From: Heterostelium album PN500
Lineage: Eukaryota; Evosea; Eumycetozoa; Acytosteliales; Acytosteliaceae
NCBI RefSeq assembly: GCF_000004825.1
Contig: NW_008805089.1
Coordinates: 682,001 to 746,000, forward strand
Reading direction: 5' to 3'
DNA length: 64,000 bases
This document shows positions 11,439 to 22,100 of this stretch, piece after piece. A program made the translations under genes and the position numbers. Each line of letters opens with the position of its first letter. The stretch's first letter is position 1. Below the pieces are notes generated by a model. It saw only the letters and a program-made list of their open reading frames with translations. It did no database searches and was not told the DNA's origin.

Positions 11439-14348
11439 TTAGTTTTGCACTAGATTTACAAGTTTTCTCGAACTATTTCCACCTCTTAAAAGTTGATTCA
11501 TCATTTGATCTTTGTTCAGTTGAGCGTTATTGGATGTTGATGAATTCGATGAGGATGTAGAGATAGATGATGATGATGTTGATAATGAAATATGTTCTTT
11601 TGGTGATCCTGATATATTATTGTTTGATGTGTTGGTTGTTGTTGTTGTCGATGTCGATGTTATGTTGGTCGGTAATGTAGGTGATCTACTTCTTGTGAGT
11701 ATCTCTTTGGTGCTTATGGAATGACGCTTGGAACGCTTCAACTTTTCCTTCAGTGCAAAGTATGATTCCATCAGCTGAATCTCCTCCATCAGCTTTTGAT
11801 TCTTCTCTTCCTCCTTGCGCAGTTTTTCGACCAACTCCAAACTCTTGGTGGCAAAGAACTCAGAGGTCTCTGTCTCTTTGGCAAGCGATGCACGCAGCTC
11901 GTCCATATCGCGAATGTAGAGTGTGTAGTCACGCGAGGTTCGATCGTCTCTTTGTGTACGTATATTATTCATTGTCTCTTTCAGTTTATCCAACTTTTGT
12001 TCGAGTAGAATCGATTGATATTGTGTGTTTTCATAGTTATTGTTGATTGAAGTGCTGCTGCCGTTTCTCGGGATGTTGTCGTCAAAGCAGCTTTGTGAAC
12101 GTTGTTGACGTGAGAGGAAGTCCAACTCCTCGTTGTCCAACTCGCGTGAGTATCTATAATCCTTGGAGTAACGGTTGTAATTTCCACTGTCGCGCGATGA
12201 ATTTCCATAGGTTTTTCCACCACCGTTGTTCATTATATTCGAGAGATTATATTGATTCTGACTGCTAACACTGTATCTGAAACTTCTTGATTCGCGATCA
12301 CCAATTCTGTTGGATTGTCCAGAGAGTGAACCACCAATGTTATTATTATTATTATTATTGTTGTTGCTAAGCAACATTGAGATTCTCTCTCTTGGACTGA
12401 GACGCTTCTCCAACTCTCTTTCAATCTCACGTGAGATATCACGTGAACAACGCTTCTCGGCCATCTCTTTTTGGTGTCGTTCTTTGAATCGTTCAAAGTC
12501 GACGCTGTATCGTAGTAGTTTGTCGCGTTCCTTGTCTTTCTCGATGGCACCAGAGGTGTTGGTAGAGGTTGTCGATGTCTGAGTGGTCGACGATCCCACC
12601 GCAGCCTGTGGATTGAGGTTGCTCAACGTTGCACCCATATCTCCTCTTCTCATTGACATTGACTGAGTGGATTCTCTGAGTTCTCTCATCTTCTCCTTTG
12701 AGTAACGATCGATCTTCTCCTTGAGTTGTTGAATATTCGCTTTGGTAATACTATTGTTTATCATCATGCCATTGCTGTTGTTCAACATATTCGGTGATTG
12801 CAATCCCGATTCCGATGCAACATCACTAACCAAATTGTTGTTGCTATTGATACTATTGCTGTTGCTATTGGCAGTACCAAATGCAACACTACGACGATAA
12901 TACTTGTTGATATTGGTATTACTATTACTTCCATTGCTACTGTTGTCGTTTGGAACTTGAAGCTGTTGTTGTTGTTGTTGAAGTTGTAATGGTTGTTGAT
13001 TTATTTGTTGTGGTTGTTGTGCGTATTGATTCTTTAAGAATTGATTCTCTTCGATAAACTGTTGGTATTGTAAATCCTCGGCTGTCAGTTTTGCTTTTCT
13101 TCTTTCGAGGTTGTGTTGATGTTGTTGTTGCTGTTGTTCTTGTTGCTGCTGTTGTATCTGTTGCTGTTGTTGTAGCTGCTGCTGCAGTTGATCTAAATAG
13201 GTTGTTGTTACAGTGAAGGTGATTGGTGTTACAGAGTCGTGTGGCGAGGTGATCGTTGTCGATGTGATGGTGGAGCTCGATGGCGATGATTGTTGGTTGG
13301 GTGGCTGGTTCGAAGGCAGCAGTCCCGAGATGGAGATCGATGCGGGACGCGAACGCGAGTATCGCTTCTGCATCTCTGTGACCAACTCTGGCTTCTCCTC
13401 GAGCGACAAGAAGTTGTTGAGAACCGGTCGCATCGAGGGCACATGATGCTCGGCGAACGGCTCCTTAAAGAAGAAGTCGTGATACTGTATGGGATATGTT
13501 ACAATGGCGGGAACACAATTGAGTGTTGGCACCAGACAAATGGCGATATTCGTTACGGTCATCTTGTTCTCTTCGCTCTTCAGTAGCAGCTTCGAGAGCA
13601 GAGAAGTGAGCGACTGCATCACCTCAAAGTGAACGGGTGGCAAACAGTGCACGAGATAACGCAGACGCTCGAGTATCTCCATGTCGATCTGCTTCTTCTT
13701 GCCGTCCTCCGCTACAAAGAGAGACGCGACCATCTTGTTGATCTGTGGCGGTACAAACACTGGCAAATCTCTAAAGAAACGCTTGAGAAGACCGGCGGCG
13801 GTGTATGGCTCGAGCGAAGACACGTCAACCTCCTCGAAATTGTCAAACAACCTAACGAATTCCATGATGGTGACATCACGACCCGGAATTCTAAACAATC
13901 CTTCGGTGGAGAGTGCCGTGTACTCGAGGTGGTCGACCAGCTTCTCGACGATGATCGGCACGTTCGAGTCGTCGCGACACGGTACCTCGTGAAGTGGTAC
14001 ACCAAATACACGACGTGCACTCGGTTTCGAAACAATAACCTGTGGAATTGGTTGTTGTTGTTGTTGTTTCTGTGAGTAGATCGCTGGACTACCACGCAAA
14101 CTGGATTGTGGTGATTCCGATGATGCCGAGACATCCGAGTGTTTCGCATCGTAGTTCTTTGAGTGTCTCTTTGACTTTTTATCCTTCTTACTGCTGTTGC
14201 TTCCACTGTGAATGCCATTGACATTCAAATCATTGTTGCTTCCACCACGTGAGCTATCTCTTGAACTTCCATCACTATCGCTATTTCCTGATTTATCCTT
14301 ATCTTTTTTGTGAAAGATCTGAACTGATCTTCTAAATATATTCTTCAT
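11439..14348 (-). CDS. RhoGAP domain protein
   Basis: One uninterrupted exon of 969 residues. The RhoGAP domain spans about 114-290: FGVPLHEVP at its start, the arginine finger R153 in GLFRIPG, AGLLKRFFRDLP, then NIAICLVPTL. It should stimulate GTP hydrolysis on Rac-family GTPases and so act on the actin cortex. Residues 1-110 are basic and Ser-rich. After the domain come poly-Gln tracts, Asn-rich linkers, RS-like charged stretches and a coiled coil at about 800-880 (ETSEFFATKSLELVEKLRKE and following). No BAR, PH or RhoGEF partner domain is seen. A (TC)n run and a strong T20-CAG acceptor lie upstream at 14429-14452, suggesting an intron in the 5' leader. Confidence 0.9.
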   Translation of the reverse strand: MKNIFRRSVQIFHKKDKDKSGNSDSDGSSRDSSRGGSNNDLNVNGIHSGSNSSKKDKKSKRHSKNYDAKHSDVSASSESPQSSLRGSPAIYSQKQQQQQPIPQVIVSKPSARRVFGVPLHEVPCRDDSNVPIIVEKLVDHLEYTALSTEGLFRIPGRDVTIMEFVRLFDNFEEVDVSSLEPYTAAGLLKRFFRDLPVFVPPQINKMVASLFVAEDGKKKQIDMEILERLRYLVHCLPPVHFEVMQSLTSLLSKLLLKSEENKMTVTNIAICLVPTLNCVPAIVTYPIQYHDFFFKEPFAEHHVPSMRPVLNNFLSLEEKPELVTEMQKRYSRSRPASISISGLLPSNQPPNQQSSPSSSTITSTTITSPHDSVTPITFTVTTTYLDQLQQQLQQQQQIQQQQQEQQQQQHQHNLERRKAKLTAEDLQYQQFIEENQFLKNQYAQQPQQINQQPLQLQQQQQQLQVPNDNSSNGSNSNTNINKYYRRSVAFGTANSNSNSINSNNNLVSDVASESGLQSPNMLNNSNGMMINNSITKANIQQLKEKIDRYSKEKMRELRESTQSMSMRRGDMGATLSNLNPQAAVGSSTTQTSTTSTNTSGAIEKDKERDKLLRYSVDFERFKERHQKEMAEKRCSRDISREIERELEKRLSPRERISMLLSNNNNNNNNNIGGSLSGQSNRIGDRESRSFRYSVSSQNQYNLSNIMNNGGGKTYGNSSRDSGNYNRYSKDYRYSRELDNEELDFLSRQQRSQSCFDDNIPRNGSSTSINNNYENTQYQSILLEQKLDKLKETMNNIRTQRDDRTSRDYTLYIRDMDELRASLAKETETSEFFATKSLELVEKLRKEEEKNQKLMEEIQLMESYFALKEKLKRSKRHSISTKEILTRSRSPTLPTNITSTSTTTTTNTSNNNISGSPKEHISLSTSSSSISTSSSNSSTSNNAQLNKDQMMNQLLRGGNSSRKLVNLVQN

Positions 14349-16103
14349 CGTTTTATCTTATCTTTTTTCCTCTCTCTCTCTCTCTCTCTTCTGCTTTTTT
14401 ACTTTCTTTTTACTAATTTTACAATTCTGAAAAAAAAAAAAAAAAAAAAAAAGTTTTATTAATATTTGTATTTGTATTTTTACTTAAATCTAAATTTTGT
14501 TTATTGATTGATAAGTAACTATTTACTTTATTTATTGCTATTTAAACAAAAGAATAATAAACTCTATGATTTTAATTTGATTTGATCTGATTATATTATA
14601 TTCTTAAAGTTAAGTTATGTGACTGTCACATGATATACACAAAAACACTATGATGATGATGATGATAATAATATGAAAGAGGCAGAAGTTAAAGTTGATT
14701 GATCGGGTTTATTAAAAATTATTGAAGCTTCTTCTTTTCTTCTCCTCGAAATGAACTATAGTTCAAATTTCCAATAACTTTATTTGGAACTAACAAAAAA
14801 AACAACAAAACTGTTGTCTTTTTCCTTATTAATTATAATCTATTTAAATAAAAAAACAATTAAAAATAACAACAACAACAAATTAAGTATTATTACTATT
14901 ATTATGATGATGATTTTTATAACAGCTAATTGAAAGTATATATAAATTTGTCCAATTTTATTGATAAAAATTACAACTACAACTATGATAACATCAAATC
15001 GTATTTTTAATTTTATTTTATTTTGTTAACAAACTGTTCTGTTTGTTTGTTTGTTTATTTGATGATAAATAATGTAATGTCACATTATTTATTAGCTATT
15101 TAGTTATTTGTTTGTTTGTTTGTTTGTTTGAATGTTAAGTTGTTGTTCTTGTTTGATAGGTTTTGGGGGTTGTGTGTGTTTATGTGTTGTTGGTAATATA
15201 ATATAATATGTGTTTGTTTGGTTGTTGTTGTTGTTGGTGTTGGTGTTGGTGTTGGTGTTGGTGTTGGTGTTGGTGTTGGTGTTGGTGTTGGTGTTGGTAT
15301 TACGATATTTGTTGTTGTTGTTGATGGTAGTGGTGGATTCATTTTGCACGTTAATAAACATCATCAATACCACCACTATGATACAATTATTTGTTTTAAT
15401 AATGACTAATGACTATAGTGTCAAACAAACACACACATACAATACTAAACTTATCAAAACCAAACCAAACCAAGCTAAACTGATCCAAACCAAACAGACC
15501 ACTACCTTTTTTTTTTTTTTTTAATAATAAATCAATAGCGAAAGCGACTGATTTGATTTGTTATGTGATTTGATTTTGATTATTTTATTTATTATTAAAT
15601 TAACAAATAACCAACTAAAGTGAACTACATTATCAATAAATTAATTAATTAAGATAATATGATAATTACATTGAATTTTAAATATTATTTAACTGTCAAA
15701 TTACTAAAAATATCTTTTTTCTAAATCTATCTTTTAAAAATAAATATTGTATTGTTATTTTCGTATTTATATATTATTATTACTATTACTACTACTACTA
15801 TTATTTTTTTAATATTACAATTTTGTTTGATTATTAATCAGGGATTTTTGAGCTTTGCAAACCAAACCACTATCCTATTTAATAACGAATAAATTTTGAT
15901 CAACAAAAAAAAAAATATAAAAAAATATAAAAAAAATATTTTTTTCTAAATTTGAATTTTTTTTTAGATTTTGAATTTTTCTTGTTTGAGATAAGATTCT
16001 TTTTGCAAAGGTGTTCTTGATCAAAAATGATTTATTCTCAATAGAAACAGAAAAAAAGTTAATTTTGTGCTTTTCACTTTTTTTAAAAAAAATTTCATTT
16101 TAC
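14349..16103. other. Repeat-rich intergenic region
   Basis: This 1.75-kb gap has no convincing gene. It holds a TC run (14371-14389, likely RhoGAP leader), a 22-nt A tract at 14431-14452, a TTTG tetranucleotide run near 15110-15130, the GGTGTT hexanucleotide array described separately, AAACC runs near 15460-15500 and further A/T tracts to 16090. Open frames across the hexanucleotide array encode only Leu-Val, Gly-Val or Pro-Thr dipeptides and are artefacts of the repeat. The 5' leader and promoter of the RhoGAP gene should lie within the first part. Confidence 0.6.
15236..15298. repeat. GGTGTT hexanucleotide microsatellite
   Basis: About ten and a half perfect or near-perfect head-to-tail copies of the six-base unit GGTGTT, preceded by a short TTG run from about 15222. 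The perfect phase over 60 bases suggests recent slippage expansion. It is strongly strand-asymmetric (G/T on plus). Confidence 0.9.
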
Positions 16104-16219
16104 TTACATCTTTCGGTGAAACCATTTCATTTTCGGAGGAGCTTTGATTTTGGCGGCTTTATACACTTCTTTTCGTTTGACATCTGACTTTTCCATTTCC
16201 TTTAGCTTTGGTGCAAAAT
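16104..16219 (-). other. Orphan coding-like exon
   Basis: On the minus strand a TATAG acceptor at 16221-16220 is followed by an open frame ending at TAA 16106-16104, where a consensus GTAAGT donor overlaps the stop. The 37-codon peptide is very basic and well balanced in codon use (VKRKEVYKAAKIKAPPKMKW within it), unlike the A/T noise around it. An upstream short frame at 16360-16310 begins with ATG and ends at a GTAAAT donor, but the obvious acceptor does not join it in frame. It could be the last exon of a small unrecognised gene or an internal exon of a longer one. I do not recognise the peptide. Confidence 0.3.
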
Positions 16220-16515
16220 CTATAATTTTATTTTGTGAAAAAACAATAAAAATAAAAATAATTGTTAATAAATGAATGAATTTAAATAAGCGCTTTATAT
16301 TATATTTACTTGGGATGTATTGTACTCGTCGAAAAGATAGGTCTTTACTCTGTCAATCATTTGTTTATTTTTTTTAAGATAGGTGATAATTTATATTCCT
16401 CACAAATCATCATTCTCTTTATAGTTGTACAAATAGAAGGAATACATACACAAATATCTTCAAATCAAGATCTGGTACACATTGAACCAAATAACGAGTC
16501 TCCTACACTCTTGTC

Positions 16516-17791
16516 ATGACAACTACAGGCGTATTTGGAGGCGATGATACTTCTACTCATTTGAAGAGATCAAATCAAGGCAGTGATGGCACTATTCAAA
16601 AGAAACAAAGAGGTGATCATCAAACAATGACTCACCAACTGGACACCTCGAATGAACCTTTGTCAACAGAGCCAACACCTACAACAAATCCTACCATGAC
16701 AGCCCAACTGACAGATGTTGAAGGAGCAGAAGATCACACACAACAGGAAGTGCTTGATGCAGTCAACAGGATCAGAGGTTGGTCCAACAAAATAGATTAT
16801 TTGAGACAAGTATGACTTCAATTATATTGCAGGGAAATATATCACTAACATCCTCATCTATATCCAGGTAGGATATGTTCCCGATGGAGGAGTTGAACTT
16901 GGACCCATCAATCATAATACTTTTATAGCAAGAAGACAAAAGGATGGACAGAGATCTGAGTTCAAGTCGAGGATATGGTTTAGAGATGGAAGGGCATGGA
17001 TCTATGAAGTACCCTCAATGGCGCATTCATACACTGTCAATGCGATCAATGATATCATTCGGTATCAAACATTCCCAAACCAACATTTGTTGCACACCGG
17101 AGGAAATGCGACATTGATCCTCCAACCAGGACATGCAAATGCTGAGCCAGACCAATCTTTGCAACCTCTTCGACCCAAAGTCCCCAACAATCATTCGGCA
17201 GATGGATATGGAAATCCTTACCCAACATTGGTCATCGAAGCAGCCAAGTCTCAATCACTTCCAGTGTTACATCAAAAGTGCCTCGACTATTTCATGGATC
17301 GTGTTGCTGCTGTGCTTCCTGCTCCTGGTGTCCCTGCTGTGGCTGCAATACCAAGCACAATTAGGATCGTTATTGGTGTCAAGATCTATCCCAGAAACAA
17401 TGGAGACTTTGCGATGCTTGTTTTGTACTATCAGAATGGTGCAGCAGCAAATCCTGTCAGGATCATCTCTTGTGGAACGACACATTTGGATGTCACCAAT
17501 ACAATCCAAAGACACTTGCCTCCCATATCTCCACCAGGATATGCTGCTCCTCATGGTTATGAAGGTGTCATGCCTCCAGTTGGGCCTCCTCCACCTGTAG
17601 CCAATCCAGCCAATCCCCTCAACCTTCAAAATCCTTGTAATGCACTTGGTCTTTTACTTTACCAACTCCAGATACCAACTGTTGAACTGTTCAATGGAGC
17701 ACCACCCTTGCCACCAGGTGTCATTATTCCTCCATTCTACGCTGTAGACCTGCATTCCATCCAACAAATTGCCAACCAAAAACTCCCGTGA
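16516..17791 (+). CDS. Uma2-like PD-(D/E)XK nuclease-fold protein
   Basis: Exons 16516-16809 and 16868-17791 (58-nt intron GTATGA...CCAG) give 405 residues. The first 75 residues are polar and disordered with a basic cluster (IQKKQRG). From about 130 the protein follows the layout of the Uma2-like restriction-endonuclease fold: a strand-rich start (IWFRDGRAWIYEVP, MAHSYTVNAINDII), EPD at 191-193, PYPTLVIEAAKSQS with E222, a helix, then IRIVIGVKIYP with K270. The same layout is expanded in some fungi (for example Rhizophagus) and bacteria. If these residues form the active site it would be a metal-dependent nuclease; activity is not shown. Base composition is less A+T-rich than the surroundings and dictyostelid homopolymers are absent, suggesting an acquired or mobile-element-linked gene. 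A Pro-rich tail follows. Confidence 0.6.
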
Positions 17792-18020
17792 TGAAGCATC
17801 CAACTCTCGCAGAGCACTTTGATCCAGTAGTCTCCAACAACAATCCAATAAAGACAATGTATATATTCCTCATCCAAACCATCCCTCCAATTCTATCTCT
17901 CATCACAATAGAACCACTCTCGATTCACATCCTTTCCTCACCTCCAATTGTGATTGATCACAATGATTCAATGAATGATAATAAACAAAGTCTTAAAGGT
18001 GAGAGATGATTCAAATTCTT

Positions 18021-18164
18021 TTATTGATTAGAGTTGAAATAGTACACCGGTGAGAGTTCAATCTTGATCTGAAAGTTTTCCAAACCTAATTCGTTTCGAC
18101 TCGAGAGCCTGATACTGAAAACTGATTGGACACATGTCGGTTCGATTCTACATTTCCCTGACAT
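18021..18164 (-). other. Small open frame of unknown nature
   Basis: ATG at 18164 opens a 47-codon frame with non-repetitive, protein-like composition (it contains VQSVFSIRLSSRNELGLENF). A CGTACTAG sequence just upstream could be a splice acceptor, and a second minus frame from 18214 overlaps it in another phase. It may be the last exon of a small gene or a decayed fragment of the island. I recognise no family. Confidence 0.2.
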
Positions 18165-18471
18165 ACTCTAGTACGAAACTGTAAAAGTTCTACCCATGAG
18201 TGGATACTTGACATTTTATTTGTATTTTTTTAATCAAGAGAACTATAGTCCAATATAGGTACGCTTCTAATTTTATTAATATAAATTTTATTTACTTCTT
18301 TATTATATTTCGTATGTCATTAATTTATGTTCAACATCTTAGATCCGATTTTGTATGCCTACGACAAATTATTCTGATATTACCGAATGATGTAAAAGAT
18401 GAAGACTCCCATCTGTACATTATTCAATTAATGTTTTACTAACTTATTTGATACAGACCAATCCGGCATTA

Positions 18472-18652
18472 TAGGGTAGGCAAGCTACAACGAACCCGAG
18501 ATCAAAGAATACAGGGACAGATATATTTATCAATGATATGAAAGATTCAATCAATTTCTCAAAGATCTTCAATCAAAAATTGGTGTTCAAAAAATGGTTA
18601 TTGTAATATGGGAAATTTATATGAGAAAATCAATGATTGGCAACTAGCGAAA
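18472..18652 (+). pseudogene. Decayed coding trace
   Basis: A plus-strand frame with strongly protein-like content (a stretch reading EIKEYRDRYIYQ, then YERFNQFLKDLQSKIGVQKM) is interrupted and has no start. Nothing similar is intact in the window. It lies 0.7 kb downstream of the Uma2-like gene and may be a remnant of the same insertion. Family unknown. Confidence 0.3.
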
Positions 18653-19193
18653 TAGATATTTAACAATGGACCCTACTGATTAAATAAAACACATACATCA
18701 AATAGAAAAGACCACAAAGATATTATTCATCAAAACCAAATTAAAAAGAATTTTTTGTTTTTTTTTTTTGCTTTCCATCTAAAAAAAAAATCTTTTAATT
18801 TATAATGGTTTGATTTTTTTTTTTCGTCATCTTTACTCTTTTTTTTTTTTTTTGTTTTAACCACATTTAATAATCAATTAATCAGAAAAGTAGATAAGTT
18901 GTAAATCAAACCAATCAAATTAATTTCAACTATTAAATATCAACAACAACAACATCAAAAATAAAATAAAATAATATTGATATTCATTCTTTAACATTCA
19001 TTTTATCATATTATATCTAAGTAATAGTAATAAGTAAAATAACGAACGAATAAATTTAATAAGGTTAAGTTATATATAATTAATAGATTTGTAATAATAA
19101 TAGATATGTTATCTTTAAGATAAAGAAGATAATTAAATAGTAAAATTAAAGATATACATAAAATACATACAATAGATAGATATTAAAAATACA

Positions 19194-22100
19194 ATGTTTA
19201 TAGATTGGGCATGCACATTAAACCTCATTGATAATGAGAAAAGTAAGTTTTGTTGATTTCTTTTTATCTTTTGATTTAGCAGCAAAAAAAAAAAAAAAAA
19301 AAAGAAAAAAAAGATTAATAGTTATAAAAATATTTATTTATAGATACAGGTATATTAAAAGATTTCCCATTGTCAGTGAAAAAGATATTGGTTCATAATG
19401 TTGTGACTTCATTCTTGTTGGACTCGAATACATCGATGCCCAACATTGTGGCGAGTAAACAACACTTGTCGTGGATCATGGAGGTTGTTGAACAAGGTTT
19501 TCTCTTGCCTCTCGAGGAGTCACCTTCGATATTCGCGTGTATCGAGTTGTACAAACGTTGGTTGTTCGACGCCAAGTCGCGACCAGCAGCACTCTCCGAG
19601 GACACCGACGAGTACTACATGCAGCGCATACTCGAGCACCTGACCCTCACATTCCAGCCGCGACCTGCACCCACCAAAGAAGCGGTGGACACTCATATCA
19701 TCCTCTGCCAGAAGGTGTTGCAGCTGTATTTGGACATCGGTCGTGCACTCTCCAAGAACTTCTCCACACAAACCTTTGAGCTGTGGATAACTCTCCTGCT
19801 GGCAGTCACCGATTGTACGCTTGGTGTCGCGTCGAAAACTGACGAGATTCTCAGTCGTTCTATATGTCCGTTGCTTCTCAAGGTGTTGTTCGAGGTGTGG
19901 TTGCACTCGCGTACACGCAACGCACAGCTCTGGGCAAGTCTGCACAAGTATGCTTTTGGCTGGTTGCACCACATGCCAACGATTCACCAGTGGAATCTGA
20001 CATGCTTGGCACTGACCGGTCCACTTATCCAGATGATGTATGGTATTGGCGGAGTCGCCAGCAGTGGTAGTAGCGTCGATATGGCACAACAACAACAAGC
20101 TAAAACAACAATGACTGTGAAGTTGGATGATATTTCAATGGAGATTGATAAGGACTATCTTGTTTACCTGTGGAATAGAATCCTCCATACCATTGGCAAT
20201 CCAAATGCCATTAAGAATCCAAACATCTTTGCCGCTGCTATCAGTGGTATCTTCCAGATGGTGACTATGTTCTTGTCGTCCACTCACGACGGTAACTCGA
20301 TTTTAGCTATCTTTGGTTCGTGGTTGTTCGAGGCAATCAAGACAATTCGCTTTGGTTTCGACGAGGGTGTAAGTCTTGCAACAGAGATTCTTGCCAACAT
20401 CTTCCATATCTGCTCGGCAAAGATCTCGTTTGAGCCGATCTACCTGGCAAGTTTCTACTCTTGTTTGTCAGAGGTGCTTTGGTGCGACGGTAAAATCCTT
20501 TTCTCTGGTATCATTCACACTCAGATGCTGCTGGCAACAGAACTTCCAGGTTGCCGTATTCTCGTGCCATCTTACATTCGTGCACTCGGACGTATTCTAA
20601 CGATTATTCCAGGTTCATCGAGTGAATATCTACGTCGTTCCGCCATTAGAATCTTGGGACAAATCATGTGTTTGTCGAATCGTTTCGAAAACGTTCAGTT
20701 CTACCACTTTTTCAATAAGCGTCCAATGGAGTATTACCCACCACTGCCATCGGACGTCACTGGAAAGCACGAGCTACTCCAACCGGATCTCAATGTATTC
20801 CGTGACGTTCGACTACATGTCGCCCATTTGATTCTCTCGTCGCTCAACACTGAGACATCGCCTTCCAACTTGTCCACTTTGATCTGGTACATTTTGGAGT
20901 TCCAATTGGAGCATCAACATCGCAATGTCACTCTGATGCCCGACGGTAAGAGTTCGACCGTTGCTTTCATCAACACAAGCATCAACATCATCTTGAAAAA
21001 GGCAACGTCGTTCACCGGACAATGGCCAGCGGAAGTTATCACCCATGCCTTCCAGTTGCTCAGTGTCTTGGCTACTCACCATGCATCGATCCCAACGTTT
21101 GTGCAACTGGCTCACACCGTCGTAAGAAAGCTATGTAAATTCATCATTTTCAAGTCACGCGAAGTACCCATCTCCATCGAGAATGAAGAGTTGATTGTAC
21201 TGGCTCTACACACCATTGGCCAATGGGTGGTAGTCAGTGGTTGGATCTTTGATGGCAACTACAAGACTGACACTTCCACTCTTTACATGTTGTTCGATGC
21301 ACTTACTATTGCACTTGGCGGTAAGAATCCAAACGAGGAAACTTCCTCGAATGCTTCGACCGGAAGTGGAAGCGGTGGAATCTCTGGCGTTCCACTCAGC
21401 GGTCAATCATCGCAATCATCGCCATTCGGTGTTGGTTCACTCCAACCACCTGCCTCTGCATCCACCAACAGCCCAGCAACATCATCTTCCTCCTCGTCCA
21501 ATTCATCCGGTGGTCAGTCGACTGCTAGTGGCGCCAACGGTGCAGCGTCGGCAACACCAGCCAAGACGCGCAAAATCACAAACAATCCACATATTCCATC
21601 GAGAATCAAAGATATTGCACAATGTACATTCGATACCATAATGAATAGAATGAGTAACTTTCCAAATCCCTACAACTTTGGTCCGACTTCTCAAACCTCA
21701 TCGGCCTGGAAGGAAGACGACATTATCGAGTCGATCCGCGCACAAGCCAAACAGGCCGGCGAACCCAACTTCCCTGTGGAACAATGCATTCGTTTCTACT
21801 CGATTAATGACGCGACATTGATTACAATGATTGATCAGCCATTTGGAGCGAACGGTCCTTACACCACGATCATCATCCGTGATTCATCGGGTCGTTACGT
21901 TATCAATGCCGACTTGGCGTATTTGCCTTTCAAACCAAAGGATGAAAACGACGGATTGGCAAACGGAGGTGATAGAGCAGCTGGTGACAGTGAAGTCGCC
22001 GGCGCTTGGGAAGAAGACAAACCACTGTCAGTGCTGCCAGCGCGTAGCAGCACCGACGGTCACAAACCATTCACTGCCAACTATAGCAACCAAGAAGATT

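Larger units (their letters stand above)
17792..19193. other. Intergenic region with coding traces
   Basis: The first 900 bases are richer in G+C than ordinary intergenic DNA here and contain coding-like traces (listed separately), so they probably belong to the same island as the Uma2-like gene. From about 18700 the sequence becomes ordinary A/T-rich promoter DNA for the RalGAP gene, with T and A tracts. A GGTTCGATTC string near 18139-18148 resembles a tRNA B box, but the flanks do not fold as a T arm. Confidence 0.45.

Noticed and set aside
15100-15524. Long overlapping open frames on both strands across the hexanucleotide array
   Set aside because: They consist of Leu-Val, Gly-Val or Pro-Thr dipeptides generated by the repeat and have no conserved sequence.
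17788-18009. Open frame overlapping the stop of the Uma2-like gene by the TGATG pattern
   Set aside because: The overlap looks like a bacterial coupled gene, but eukaryotic translation does not use it, and the peptide is Pro/Ile/Ser-rich without features.
18135-18165. GGTTCGATTC string resembling a tRNA B box
   Set aside because: The bases on either side of the loop do not pair as a T stem, and no A box or acceptor stem is found upstream, so it is not a tRNA gene.
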